Shown: one piece after another, positions 44,629 to 53,834 of the stretch
How the letters are laid out: every line of letters starts with the position of its first letter
Numbering within the stretch: the first letter of the stretch is position 1
Source: Paludibacteraceae bacterium
GTDB lineage: Bacteria; Bacteroidota; Bacteroidia; Bacteroidales; Paludibacteraceae
Direction of reading: 5' to 3'
Length of the DNA stretch: 64,000 nucleotides
NCBI GenBank assembly: GCA_905233935.1
Contig: CAJOFU010000003.1
Location: 55,699-119,698 of the forward strand
Program-made: the position numbers and the translations under genes
Notes under the pieces: model-generated
The model's database searches: none
The model's input: the letters and a program-made list of their open reading frames with translations, nothing else
What the model was told of the DNA's origin: nothing

Positions 44629-45974
44629 AAGCAACGGTGACATATACGTGCAGTAACTGTGGAGCACATGCTTCGCAGGCATTAGGGCGTTGTCCGGTGT
44701 GCGGCGAGTGGGGCACGGTGATGGAGGAAGTGCAGGTACAGGAGAAAGCCAAAGGCGTTCGTCCGCGCACAGAATCGAAGGTGCAACGACTGCAAGACGT
44801 CAGCGTGACAGAGGATCAGCGCCTCGATATGCACAGCACGGAACTCAACCGTGTGCTTGGTGGCGGGTTGGTTCCCGGGTCACTGGTTCTGCTGGGCGGC
44901 GAGCCGGGTATAGGCAAATCGACGCTCGCATTGCAAGTTCTGATGCAGATGGGCAAACCTGTGACGCTCTACGCAAGCGGCGAGGAGTCTGTCAAGCAGA
45001 TCAAACTCCGCAGCGAACGTATAGCCGGTCAGCCGGACAATCTGTATATAGTCGCCGAAACCTCGCTGGAGAAGATTCTCGAGCACGCCAAGACGCTCAA
45101 ACCGGAGATAGTGGTAGTGGATTCCATCCAAACCATCGGCACGGAGGCTATTGATGCCACCATAGGTTCGCTCTCGCAAGTCAGGGAGTGTGCAGCCCGC
45201 ATCCTGCAGTTCGCCAAAGAGACGAACACACCCTTCATCATCGTTGGTCACATAACCAAGGAAGGTTCACTTGCTGGTCCGAAAGTGCTGGAACACATAG
45301 TGGACACTGTTTTGCAGTTCGAGGGTGACCAACATTATATGTACCGCGTGCTCCGTGCCCAAAAGAACCGTTTCGGTTCGACATCGGAGATCGGCATCTT
45401 CGAAATGCAGCAAGACGGCTTGCGCGAGGTGACCAACCCTTCAGAACTGTTGCTCAGTTCAAACCGTGACGGGCTGTCAGGCATCTCCATCGCTGTAGCC
45501 GTTGAGGGTGTTCGTCCGCTACTGATTGAGGTGCAAGCATTGACATCCTCGGCAGCCTATGGCACGCCGCAACGTTCATCCACGGGCTTTGACTCACGGC
45601 GACTGAATATGCTTCTTGCTGTACTGGAGAAACGCATCGGATTCAAACTGTTGATGAAAGATGTGTTCCTCAACATCGCCGGCGGACTAAAGGTCAACGA
45701 CCCCGCGATAGACTTGGCTGTGCTGGTTGCCGTCTTGTCATCGTCAATGGATATAGCCCTGCCCACTGACTGCTGTATGACAGGCGAGGTAGGTTTGGCT
45801 GGCGAGATACGCCCTGTCAACCGCATCGACCAGCGCATAGGGGAAGCGAAGAAGTTAGGATTCTCGCGAATATTGATTCCTGCCGGACAAAAACACCAGG
45901 CAGTCAAAGGCATTCAGGTGATAGAAGTGGCACGCGTGACAGACGCCGTGCGGCTGTTGTTCAAACAGAGTTAG
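44625..45974 (+). CDS. radA: DNA repair protein RadA
   Basis: Branch-migration helicase of recombination. The ATG at 44625 is chosen over the 44607 track start because it begins the Cys4 zinc finger (CSNCGAHASQALGRCPVCGEWG). The RecA-like ATPase has GGEPGIGKSTLALQV, ASGEESVKQIKLR and VVDSIQTI. The RadA-specific motif KNRFGSTSEIGIFEM and a Lon-like C-terminal domain (GEVGLAGEIRPVNRIDQRIGEAKKLGF) follow. Length 449 aa. Confidence 0.97.
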   Translation: MKATVTYTCSNCGAHASQALGRCPVCGEWGTVMEEVQVQEKAKGVRPRTESKVQRLQDVSVTEDQRLDMHSTELNRVLGGGLVPGSLVLLGGEPGIGKSTLALQVLMQMGKPVTLYASGEESVKQIKLRSERIAGQPDNLYIVAETSLEKILEHAKTLKPEIVVVDSIQTIGTEAIDATIGSLSQVRECAARILQFAKETNTPFIIVGHITKEGSLAGPKVLEHIVDTVLQFEGDQHYMYRVLRAQKNRFGSTSEIGIFEMQQDGLREVTNPSELLLSSNRDGLSGISIAVAVEGVRPLLIEVQALTSSAAYGTPQRSSTGFDSRRLNMLLAVLEKRIGFKLLMKDVFLNIAGGLKVNDPAIDLAVLVAVLSSSMDIALPTDCCMTGEVGLAGEIRPVNRIDQRIGEAKKLGFSRILIPAGQKHQAVKGIQVIEVARVTDAVRLLFKQS

Positions 45975-45975
45975 A

Positions 45976-46710
45976 ATGATTATCAAGCATTTAGGAGAAT
46001 ATTGGCTATTGATGGCGCGGGTGTTCCACATCCCTGACAGACAAAGGATGTTTTGGAGGCAGTTCAGCCGCGAACTGGAAAAACAGGGATTGCAGTCCTT
46101 GCCGATTGTGATTGTTATATCCCTTTTCATCGGTGCTATTCTGACCATACAAGCGAAGATCAACACGGAAAATCCGTTTCTGCCGACGTATATCGTAGGT
46201 CTATTGACCCGCGAAACCTTGCTGTTGGAGTTCTCGTCAACGATTCTTTGCCTTATCTTGGCGGGTAAGGTCGGTTCGAACATCGCTTCCGAGATCGGCA
46301 CGATGCGTATTACCGAGCAGATTGACGCCATGGAGATCATGGGCGTGAACTCTGCCAATTACCTTATTCTGCCGAAGATTCTGGCATTTATGACCATGAT
46401 GCCCATGCTGGTTATCCTGTCCACAACCATCGGTATCATCGGCGGATGGGCGGTCGGACAATTTACAGACATCATCACCGTGGCGGATTACTTGGTGGGT
46501 GTGCAATACGCATTCAACCCGTACTTCGTGTGGTACGGAATCATCAAGTCGCTGTTCTTTGCGTATATTATTACGTCGCTGTCGTCGTACTACGGCTATA
46601 TGGTACGAGGCGGCGCTCTTGAGGTAGGCAAAGCTTCAACGAACGCGGTGGTTAATTCGAATATTATCATCCTGTTGATGGATCTTGTGCTCTCGCGATT
46701 ACTGTTATGA
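45976..46710 (+). CDS. mlaE: MlaE-family ABC transporter permease
   Basis: Inner-membrane permease of the Mla phospholipid transport system. It has 244 aa and about 5-6 helices, with LPIVIVISLFIGAILTIQAK, the conserved EIGTMRITEQIDAMEIMG and a final SSYYGYMVRGGALEVGKAST. It overlaps mlaF by 4 nt. The substrate-binding mlaD gene normally follows mlaF, but here a prodomain/peptidase pair does, so MlaD must be elsewhere. Confidence 0.93.
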   Translation: MIIKHLGEYWLLMARVFHIPDRQRMFWRQFSRELEKQGLQSLPIVIVISLFIGAILTIQAKINTENPFLPTYIVGLLTRETLLLEFSSTILCLILAGKVGSNIASEIGTMRITEQIDAMEIMGVNSANYLILPKILAFMTMMPMLVILSTTIGIIGGWAVGQFTDIITVADYLVGVQYAFNPYFVWYGIIKSLFFAYIITSLSSYYGYMVRGGALEVGKASTNAVVNSNIIILLMDLVLSRLLL

Positions 46711-47465
46711 TTCAAGCGATTGACATAGTAAAAAGATTCGACGACCTGCTGGTGCTCGATCATGTGAATGCCACGTTTGAGGATGGTAAGGTCAACATGA
46801 TCATCGGTCAGTCGGGTAGCGGCAAAACAGTGCTGCTCAAGTCGCTCATCGGTATTCATCCTATCAATTCCGGGCGAATAGAATATGATGGCAGAAACCT
46901 GCCTAACATGAAGGAGAAAGAAGTGCGCATGTTGCACCGTGAGGTAGGCGTGTTGTTCCAGGGCTCAGCGCTTTTCGACTCGATGACGGTACTCGAAAAC
47001 GTTCTTTTCCCCATGCAGATGTTCGGCAGGATGACCAACGAGGAAATGAACGAACGTGCACGGTTCTGCCTCAATCGTGTGCAGATAGCCGAACATGCAC
47101 TGACGCTGATGCCTGCGGAGATCTCCGGCGGTATGCAGAAGCGCGTAGCTATTGCCCGTGCTATTGCACTCAACCCCAAGTACCTGTTCTGCGACGAACC
47201 GAACTCAGGCTTGGATCCCCAGACCTCGCTTGTGATTGACAAACTTATCCAGGACATTACCCGCGAATATAACATCTGCACCATCGTTAACACCCACGAC
47301 ATGAACTCCATCATGGAAGTGGGCGACAACATTATCTTCCTCAAGGGCGGCAAGAAAGAGTGGCAGGGTTCGTGTGACGACATCTTCCACGCCGACAACG
47401 AAGCGCTGAACAGCTTCGTCTTTGCCTCACAATTGTATCAAAAAATACGACAGGCGCAAAAGTAG
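46707..47465 (+). CDS. mlaF: MlaF-family ABC transporter ATPase
   Basis: ATPase partner of MlaE. Walker A GQSGSGKTVLLKSLIG, signature SGGMQKRVAIARAIALNP, Walker B LFCDEPNSGLDP, and H-loop VNTHDMNSIMEVG. Length 252 aa. Its end is followed by 130 bp of spacer with TTATCGG repeats. Confidence 0.94.
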   Translation: MIQAIDIVKRFDDLLVLDHVNATFEDGKVNMIIGQSGSGKTVLLKSLIGIHPINSGRIEYDGRNLPNMKEKEVRMLHREVGVLFQGSALFDSMTVLENVLFPMQMFGRMTNEEMNERARFCLNRVQIAEHALTLMPAEISGGMQKRVAIARAIALNPKYLFCDEPNSGLDPQTSLVIDKLIQDITREYNICTIVNTHDMNSIMEVGDNIIFLKGGKKEWQGSCDDIFHADNEALNSFVFASQLYQKIRQAQK

Positions 47466-47474
47466 CAAAAACGT

Positions 47475-47525
47475 ACGCCATTATCGGACCATTATCGGGG
47501 AATTATCGATCCGTTATCGGGCTAA
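47475..47525. repeat. TTATCGG repeat between mlaF and the prodomain gene
   Basis: Four near-copies of (C)CATTATCGG(A/G) in tandem (CATTATCGGACCATTATCGG, then TTATCGATCCGTTATCGGG). No GC stem and T-run is present, and no clear promoter is seen between here and 47601. Confidence 0.8.
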
Positions 47526-47600
47526 TCCTAGACTTTAGTCAGGGTTAAATCGGGGTTATGTCGGAGTTTTAAGCATAGTAACAAACCACAAAATACAACA

Positions 47601-47969
47601 ATGAAAAAATCATTATTCATACTTTTGGCTTGCATGGCATTCGTCCTCAGCGGCCACGCACAGGAGCCTGCACGTGTTCCGGCTTATCCGGGAGTAATAA
47701 CCCGCATTCAGCCGAGTGGTGATACGCTGCACGTCTATCTGCGCGGTGACGAGCGCTGGCACTTCATGATGACCGTTGACGGCTGGGAGGTCAATGAGGA
47801 CAACAAGGGCAAGATCTGTTACAACAAGCTCAAGACCCGCAAGATTGACGGCGAGAAGAAACAGGTTTCTGTTGCCACACGCCGTGTTGCCCATGATGCC
47901 GACAAACGCAGCAAGTGCGAACAACGCTGGCTCAACAAACGCGGCGTACAAAAGATGCAAATAAACTAA
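47601..47969 (+). CDS. Secreted prodomain-like protein of M6-type peptidases
   Basis: 122 aa with signal peptide MKKSLFILLACMAFVLSGHAQ. The mature part (VPAYPGVITRIQPSGDTLHVYLRGDERWHFMMTVDGWEV) resembles the N-terminal prodomain of M6 metallopeptidases in other Bacteroidales. It is here its own gene, ending with a basic tail (RSKCEQRWLNKRGVQKMQIN). Seven nt later the catalytic protein begins, with its own signal peptide. It may be a trans-acting propeptide or inhibitor; that is inference. Confidence 0.78.
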   Translation: MKKSLFILLACMAFVLSGHAQEPARVPAYPGVITRIQPSGDTLHVYLRGDERWHFMMTVDGWEVNEDNKGKICYNKLKTRKIDGEKKQVSVATRRVAHDADKRSKCEQRWLNKRGVQKMQIN

Positions 47970-47976
47970 CCCGATT

Positions 47977-49449
47977 ATGCAACGAATTCTACCTGTTCTG
48001 TTTCTTTGTTGCTCACTACTCAGCGTAGCGAGCGTGCCGCCGCGTGATCCGTCGAAATGGGCAGAGTGGCAACAGAGTTCGCAACGAAGACTTGCTCATG
48101 CTCCTGCCGCACAGCAAGCGGTCGGTACGCGTACGATCATCCCGCGCGTCTTGGTCATCATGACGAACTTCACCGACTACGAACTGGTTTCCACAAAAGA
48201 GGACGTGGATTCGATGTTCAATGCCCAGAACTGGACGAAAGACGATGCCAAAGGTAGTATACGTCAATACTTGTACGATCAATCTAACGGTGCGTATAAC
48301 CCGCAGTTCGACATCGTCGGACCTGTGACGCTGTCGAATGGCTACGCTTATTACGGTCAAGGTCAGAGTGTAAGCAGCCGAGCGGGATATATGGTTACTG
48401 AAGCTTGCGCATTGGTGGATGACGAGGTGGACTTCACGCTCTACGACTCCAACAATGACGGGTATATTGATCTGGTATATATCTTTTACGCCGGCTTCGG
48501 CGAAAATGACCCGCCGAAGTATTTTACTGTAGTAGCCAGTGATTTAATTTGGCCTGCTTATTGGACTGTTAATGGTGCAGGGTGTGGAACGAATCGTCGC
48601 GTATTTGACGGTAAAACGCTGAATGCTTTTGAGTACAGCAACGAATTGGATGGTTACTACTCCACACCCGAGAAAATTGTAGTTTCCGGTATAGGCGTTG
48701 CCTGCCATGAGTTCGGGCACGCACTTGGTTTGCCGGATTTGTATTATACCGGCTCGGGTAATGCAAACCACAAGCTGTTAGGCGCGTGGGATATAATGTG
48801 TTATGGTCCGTACAACGATGATATGCACTCACCGCCCTCGTACTCTGCCTACGAGCGGTTCTTCATGGGTTGGCTCACGCCCGAACTGATTACCGAGGCG
48901 GATGATCTCTCGCTGGAGCATATTGCCACCAGCAACAAGGCATATCTCATCGTCGAAAGTGATGAGCACAATATGGACGGCGTTAGTCCTAATCCTGCGG
49001 TATTCTATCTGTTGGAGAACCGCCAACGTGAGAGTTGGGATAGAGATGTTCCCGGTGATGGATTGTTGATCACGCGCATAAATTACCAACGCTCGTTGTG
49101 GACGTCGAACCATGTCAACAACGACCCGAACAACATGGGCGTGGATATCATCGAGGCGGATGGTTTGACGCCAACTACCGACATTGCTGATGGCTATTTC
49201 GGCAAACCCGGTGATGCTTTCCCCGAAGGCGCAACGGAGTACACCGATATAACCGATCACGCTATTACCGACATCACCATGACCGATGGCATCGTGTCGT
49301 TCAAGTACCGTGGCGGCAAACCCACTGACCCGACGGGTGATCATTCACCTGTTACAAATCAGCAAAGCACCTACAAAACAATTCAGAACGGACAACTGCT
49401 CATTCACACGAACGGGCAGATATACAATATTTACGGCATTCAGCAATAA
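47977..49449 (+). CDS. Secreted M6-family metallopeptidase
   Basis: 490 aa, signal peptide MQRILPVLFLCCSLLSVAS. The zinc site is VACHEFGHALGLPDLYY. RVLVIMTNFTDYEL, IRQYLYDQSNGAYNPQFDIVGPVTL and GAWDIMCYGPYNDD are M6-like. It lacks the usual N-terminal prodomain, which is encoded by the preceding gene. The last 23 residues (IQNGQLLIHTNGQIYNIYG) are a short tail like that of the OB-fold protein at 1884. Probably an extracellular or surface protease. Confidence 0.9.
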   Translation: MQRILPVLFLCCSLLSVASVPPRDPSKWAEWQQSSQRRLAHAPAAQQAVGTRTIIPRVLVIMTNFTDYELVSTKEDVDSMFNAQNWTKDDAKGSIRQYLYDQSNGAYNPQFDIVGPVTLSNGYAYYGQGQSVSSRAGYMVTEACALVDDEVDFTLYDSNNDGYIDLVYIFYAGFGENDPPKYFTVVASDLIWPAYWTVNGAGCGTNRRVFDGKTLNAFEYSNELDGYYSTPEKIVVSGIGVACHEFGHALGLPDLYYTGSGNANHKLLGAWDIMCYGPYNDDMHSPPSYSAYERFFMGWLTPELITEADDLSLEHIATSNKAYLIVESDEHNMDGVSPNPAVFYLLENRQRESWDRDVPGDGLLITRINYQRSLWTSNHVNNDPNNMGVDIIEADGLTPTTDIADGYFGKPGDAFPEGATEYTDITDHAITDITMTDGIVSFKYRGGKPTDPTGDHSPVTNQQSTYKTIQNGQLLIHTNGQIYNIYGIQQ

Positions 49450-49455
49450 AATAGT

Positions 49456-50220
49456 ATGAAACTCGTATCGTACAATGTTAACGGCATTCGCTCGGCTTTG
49501 AGCAAAGGACTGCTTGAGTGGCTGGCAACCGCTAATCCTGACGTGTTCTGCATCCAAGAGAGCAAAGCACAACCCGAGCAGATCGACACCACCGCTTTCG
49601 CCGAACTCGGTTACACCTCGTATATCCACTCGGCTGAGAAGAAAGGGTACTCTGGCGTGTGTATCTTCTCCAAACAACCCGCCGACAAGATTGTAGCCGG
49701 CATGCACAACGACCGCTATGACCGTGAGGGACGAGTGCTGCGTGCAGACTTCGGCGATCTGACCGTAGTGTGCGTCTATGTGCCCAGCGGTACAACGGGC
49801 GACATACGTCAGGAGTTCAAGATGGATTTTCTGGAAGTCTTCCTTAAGTGGCTCAACGAACTGCGCAAAGAACGTCCGAACGTGATCATCTGCGGCGACT
49901 TCAATATCTGCCACAAACCCATTGACATCAATCATCCTGAGCGGCAGATCGGCGTCAGTGGCTTCCTGCCAGAGGAGCGCGAGTGGATGGATCGTTGGCA
50001 AGAGACAGGATTGATCGACACGTTCCGTGTGTTCTGCGATGCGCCTGAGATGTACAGTTGGTGGTCATATCGCGCCGGAGCACGTGCACACAATGCCGGT
50101 TGGCGTATCGACTACTTCTGGGTGAGCGAACCGCTGCGTGACAAGTTGCGCGACGCCCGCATCCACAGCGATGCCGTCCATAGCGACCATTGTCCGGTGT
50201 CGTTGGAAATTGACAATTGA
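49456..50220 (+). CDS. xth: Exodeoxyribonuclease III
   Basis: AP endonuclease and 3' exonuclease of base excision repair. Seen: [49 protein letters not shown], and the final [12 protein letters not shown]. Length 254 aa. It begins 6 nt after the M6 peptidase. Confidence 0.96.
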   Translation: MKLVSYNVNGIRSALSKGLLEWLATANPDVFCIQESKAQPEQIDTTAFAELGYTSYIHSAEKKGYSGVCIFSKQPADKIVAGMHNDRYDREGRVLRADFGDLTVVCVYVPSGTTGDIRQEFKMDFLEVFLKWLNELRKERPNVIICGDFNICHKPIDINHPERQIGVSGFLPEEREWMDRWQETGLIDTFRVFCDAPEMYSWWSYRAGARAHNAGWRIDYFWVSEPLRDKLRDARIHSDAVHSDHCPVSLEIDN

Positions 50221-50234
50221 TAGTTAAAGAGAAC

Positions 50235-50978
50235 ATGCAGACACTGCGTACAGAACATCTGATCAAGAAATACGGTAAACGTACTGTCGTCAATGACGTC
50301 AGTATTCAATTGGAGCAGGGCGAGATAGTCGGTCTGCTGGGACCGAACGGAGCAGGCAAAACGACAACGTTCTATATGACCACCGGCTTGGTGGTTGCCA
50401 ACCACGGGAAGATTTTCCTCGACGATCAGGATATAACCTCATTCCCTATGTACAAACGTGCGCAAATGGGTATAGGTTATCTGCCGCAAGAGGCATCCGT
50501 CTTCCGCAAAATGACCGTTGAGGACAATATCCTTTCCGTTCTGGAAATGACGAATTTCAGCAAGGAGTATCAGCACGAGAAATTGGAGCAACTCGTCAAG
50601 GAGTTCAACTTGGAGCACGTGCGCACGAACCTCGGTGACCGTCTGTCAGGTGGTGAACGCCGACGCACGGAGATTGCCCGCTGTCTGGCTATTGAGCCGA
50701 AGTTCGTGATGCTTGACGAACCGTTTGCAGGCGTTGACCCGATTGCCGTGCAAGAGATCCAAGACGTAGTGTGGCGACTGAAAGACAAGAATATCGGCAT
50801 CCTCATCACCGACCACAATGTGGATGAGACGCTCTCCATCACCGACCGCGCTTACCTGCTGTTTGAGGGAAAGATTCTTTTCCACGGCACGCCGGAAGAG
50901 TTGGCTGCAAACCCCGTTGTGCGTAACAACTACCTCGGTCGTGACTTCGAACTCAAGCGCAAGACGAAAGTGGAGTAG
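50235..50978 (+). CDS. lptB: LPS export ABC transporter ATPase LptB
   Basis: Energises LPS extraction from the inner membrane. The ATG at 50235 ([19 protein letters not shown]) is preferred over TTG at 50217, which overlaps xth. Walker [20 protein letters not shown], signature [19 protein letters not shown], Walker [21 protein letters not shown] and [12 protein letters not shown]. Length 247 aa. It begins a run of envelope genes. Confidence 0.96.
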   Translation: MQTLRTEHLIKKYGKRTVVNDVSIQLEQGEIVGLLGPNGAGKTTTFYMTTGLVVANHGKIFLDDQDITSFPMYKRAQMGIGYLPQEASVFRKMTVEDNILSVLEMTNFSKEYQHEKLEQLVKEFNLEHVRTNLGDRLSGGERRRTEIARCLAIEPKFVMLDEPFAGVDPIAVQEIQDVVWRLKDKNIGILITDHNVDETLSITDRAYLLFEGKILFHGTPEELAANPVVRNNYLGRDFELKRKTKVE

Positions 50979-50979
50979 G

Positions 50980-52869
50980 ATGAAAGACCTCTGGAAACAT
51001 CCTTGGACAGTAGCAGCGTGCAATATCGGGCTTGTGCTCTTGCTGTACAGCGTGCTTCGTATAGCCTGCTATGCAGTGAACGGGGCGATGTTTCCGAACA
51101 TCAGCGGCACACATCTTTGGGAGATACTCTGTGGCGGAGTGCGCTTTGACTTGACTGCCGTATTGTATCTGAGTGCGCTCTATTTGGTATGTATTATATT
51201 GCCCTTGCCTGCACAATGGAGAAATAATGCAGTTTGGCAGAAAGTGTTAGCATGGCTGTTCATTGTCCCGAACGCAATAGGGCTCATCGTCAACACCATA
51301 GATATAGTCTATATCCGCTTCACAGACCGCCGGACAACCTGCACGTTTTTTACGGAGTTTGCCAACGACGACAACCTGTGGCGGATAGCATTGCAAGGCG
51401 TATGGCAGTTTTGGTACGTGACACTGATCGGGCTTTTGGTGATAGCCGTTCTTATCTTCTGCACGCGCAAGACGTTCAGCCTCAGCACCACAAAGCCGGT
51501 ATCCTACTACCCGTGCGAAGCACTCCTGTTTGTGCTGACCGTGTATTTCTCTGTCATCGGTATTCGTGGAGGGTTTGGCAGGTACACTCGCCCTATCACG
51601 TTGAGCAATGCCCTGCAATACACCAACACACCGCGGGAATCAGCACTCGTACTGAACACACCGTTCTCGCTGATGAAGTCGCTGGAGAGCACGCAGTATA
51701 TAGAGCCGCAGTATTTCCCGGCAGACGAGTTGGCTAAGCACATGAGCCCCATTCATCAAGCCGACAGTTTGCGCGAGGCAAGAACCGACAATATAGTAGT
51801 AATCATATTGGAGTCATTCAGCACGGAGTATATCGGTTTCTACAACCGCGACATAGAAGGCTACAAGGGCTACACACCGTTCTTAGACAGTTTGCTGGAG
51901 CAATCGGTGACCTACGAATTCGCCTACGCTTCAGGACGAAAGAGTATAGACGCAATGCCTTCGGTGCTTTCGTCTATCCCGATGCTCATTGAGCCGTATA
52001 TCGTTACGCCGTACTCAACCAACAGCGTTTCGTCCATCGCCGACTGCCTGAACCGCAAAGGTTACACTACAGCGTTCTTTCACGGCGCACCGAACGGAAG
52101 CATGGGCTTTCAGGCGTACGCACGCAGTGCAGGGTTTGCTACATACTACGGGATGAATGAGTTCGGCGACAACAGCGCGTTTGACGGCACATGGGCAATC
52201 TGGGACGAGCCGTTCTTGCAGTACTTTGCCCAAACGATGAGCACGATGCCCGAGCCGTTTATGACGGCAGTGTTCACGGCATCGAGTCATCACCCGTACA
52301 AAGTGCCGGAGCAGTACAAAGGTGTGTTCCCGAAAGGTACAAAGCCTATTCACGAGGCAGTCGGATATGCAGACTACGCACTCCGTCAGTTCTTTGCTAC
52401 TGCAAGTCAGAAGCCGTGGTTTAATCGCACGCTGTTTGTGCTTACCGCCGACCACACCAACGAACTGACTTTGCCGGAATACACCAACGCACGCGGACTA
52501 TATGAAGTGCCTATCGCCTTCTATCATCCGCAACTATCAGCAGAGCGGCGGCAAGAGGTGATAAGCCAGACGGATATAATGCCACCCTACTTTGCGTTCG
52601 GCGAGGATGCATTGACACGAGCAAAACAACACCCTTACGCCGTGTGCTATAACGCACCGCTGTATCAGATATTCTCGGACAGCCTGCTCCTGCAGTTCGA
52701 CGGCGAACAAGTGACAGCCGTCTATGACTACCACCAGGACAAACTGTTACAAACAGATCTAAAACAAACCATAGCAAACGAGCGTATTGCCCAGATGACG
52801 GATTATTTGAAAGCCTATATCCAGCAATATATCCATCGGATGATTCACGATGAGTTGACTACACAATGA
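50980..52869 (+). CDS. LTA synthase family sulfatase/phosphotransferase
   Basis: The start at 50980 is one nt after the lptB stop; the longer track ORF reads into lptB. It has 629 aa with about five N-terminal helices (15-35, 55-80, 90-112, 135-160, 170-190), then a periplasmic alkaline-phosphatase-fold domain (about 290-600): VVIILESFSTEYIGFYN with SFAYASGRKSIDAMPSVLSS-like nucleophile region (GRKSIDAMPSVLSS), FHGAPNGSMGF, ASSHHPYK and LFVLTADHTNE. The family transfers phosphoglycerol or phosphoethanolamine groups. Downstream glycan genes suggest an LPS or capsule substrate. Confidence 0.88.
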   Translation: MKDLWKHPWTVAACNIGLVLLLYSVLRIACYAVNGAMFPNISGTHLWEILCGGVRFDLTAVLYLSALYLVCIILPLPAQWRNNAVWQKVLAWLFIVPNAIGLIVNTIDIVYIRFTDRRTTCTFFTEFANDDNLWRIALQGVWQFWYVTLIGLLVIAVLIFCTRKTFSLSTTKPVSYYPCEALLFVLTVYFSVIGIRGGFGRYTRPITLSNALQYTNTPRESALVLNTPFSLMKSLESTQYIEPQYFPADELAKHMSPIHQADSLREARTDNIVVIILESFSTEYIGFYNRDIEGYKGYTPFLDSLLEQSVTYEFAYASGRKSIDAMPSVLSSIPMLIEPYIVTPYSTNSVSSIADCLNRKGYTTAFFHGAPNGSMGFQAYARSAGFATYYGMNEFGDNSAFDGTWAIWDEPFLQYFAQTMSTMPEPFMTAVFTASSHHPYKVPEQYKGVFPKGTKPIHEAVGYADYALRQFFATASQKPWFNRTLFVLTADHTNELTLPEYTNARGLYEVPIAFYHPQLSAERRQEVISQTDIMPPYFAFGEDALTRAKQHPYAVCYNAPLYQIFSDSLLLQFDGEQVTAVYDYHQDKLLQTDLKQTIANERIAQMTDYLKAYIQQYIHRMIHDELTTQ

Positions 52870-53834
52870 ACAAAACGATATACATACTGATGCTTGCCGT
52901 TGCCTTGTGCGGCTGCCAACAGATTCCCGAGGCGGAGGTTGCAATCCATGAGTGTGCTACTCCTCCTGAGGGACGGGCTTGTGCTATGTGTTTTGCTTTC
53001 GACGGCACAGTCTATGTAGTCGGCGGACGTTTGGCAAACGGCGAATATACCAAGACGATGATGACCTACTCGCCTGCTACAGACCAGTGGACAAACGATA
53101 TATCCACACCGATCTCCGCCCGTGCGCATGGTGTGGTCTGCTGCAATTCGAATGCGGCGTATCTGGGCTTAGGCTATTTCGGTAAGAACATCTACTCCGA
53201 CAAAGCGCATTATCGGGATTGGTGGCGGTTTGATCCCAAGAAGAACAAGTGGAAACGCTTGGCGGACTTCCCGTCCAACAAAACCGTTGCTGCGGTCGCC
53301 TTTGCCGATGACGAGCATGTGTGGGTCGGATTCGGGTTCAACGGTTTCAGTAATGAGTTGTGGTGTTACTCGATAGCCGACGACAGTTGGCAGGAAGTGC
53401 CTCATCACGGCTCATGCCCTGAACGGCTGATGTCGCCCGTTGCGGCAAACGCAGGCGGAAGGTATTTTCAAGGTACGGGTTTTCTGCGTTACGGACGACG
53501 GGATTTCTGGGAGTTCTTTCCTGCCGACAATCATTGGGAACGTCGCGCCTCGGTGCCCGGCGAGGGACGACACAATGCAGCCTGCGCTGCTACCGATCAT
53601 TCCGTTTGGGTGATGGGTGGCTGGCATTACGGCGACTCGCTGACTACCGGTTACCATTTCGCGGATATTTTGCGCTATGCACCCGACGCTGACAGGTGGA
53701 CACGTTGCGGTACGATTCCCTGCGGCGTGACAGAGAACGGCGCAGCGTGTGCTATCGGTAATACCGTATACTTCGGCTTGGGCGAAAACGACAAGAGTGA
53801 ATTGCATCAACACTGGTATAGAATTGAAGACTAA
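52866..53834 (+). CDS. Kelch-repeat lipoprotein
   Basis: 322 aa, lipoprotein signal MNKTIYILMLAVALCGCQQ. About five kelch blades can be counted (FDGTVYVVGGRLANGEYTKT, FNGFSNELWCYSIADDSW, ATDHSVWVMGGWHYGD, IGNTVYFGLGENDKS). Kelch propellers bind proteins or sugars. It overlaps the LTA-synthase-like gene by ATGA and the Wzi-like gene at its end, so it belongs to the same unit. The ligand is unknown. Confidence 0.88.
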   Translation: MNKTIYILMLAVALCGCQQIPEAEVAIHECATPPEGRACAMCFAFDGTVYVVGGRLANGEYTKTMMTYSPATDQWTNDISTPISARAHGVVCCNSNAAYLGLGYFGKNIYSDKAHYRDWWRFDPKKNKWKRLADFPSNKTVAAVAFADDEHVWVGFGFNGFSNELWCYSIADDSWQEVPHHGSCPERLMSPVAANAGGRYFQGTGFLRYGRRDFWEFFPADNHWERRASVPGEGRHNAACAATDHSVWVMGGWHYGDSLTTGYHFADILRYAPDADRWTRCGTIPCGVTENGAACAIGNTVYFGLGENDKSELHQHWYRIED

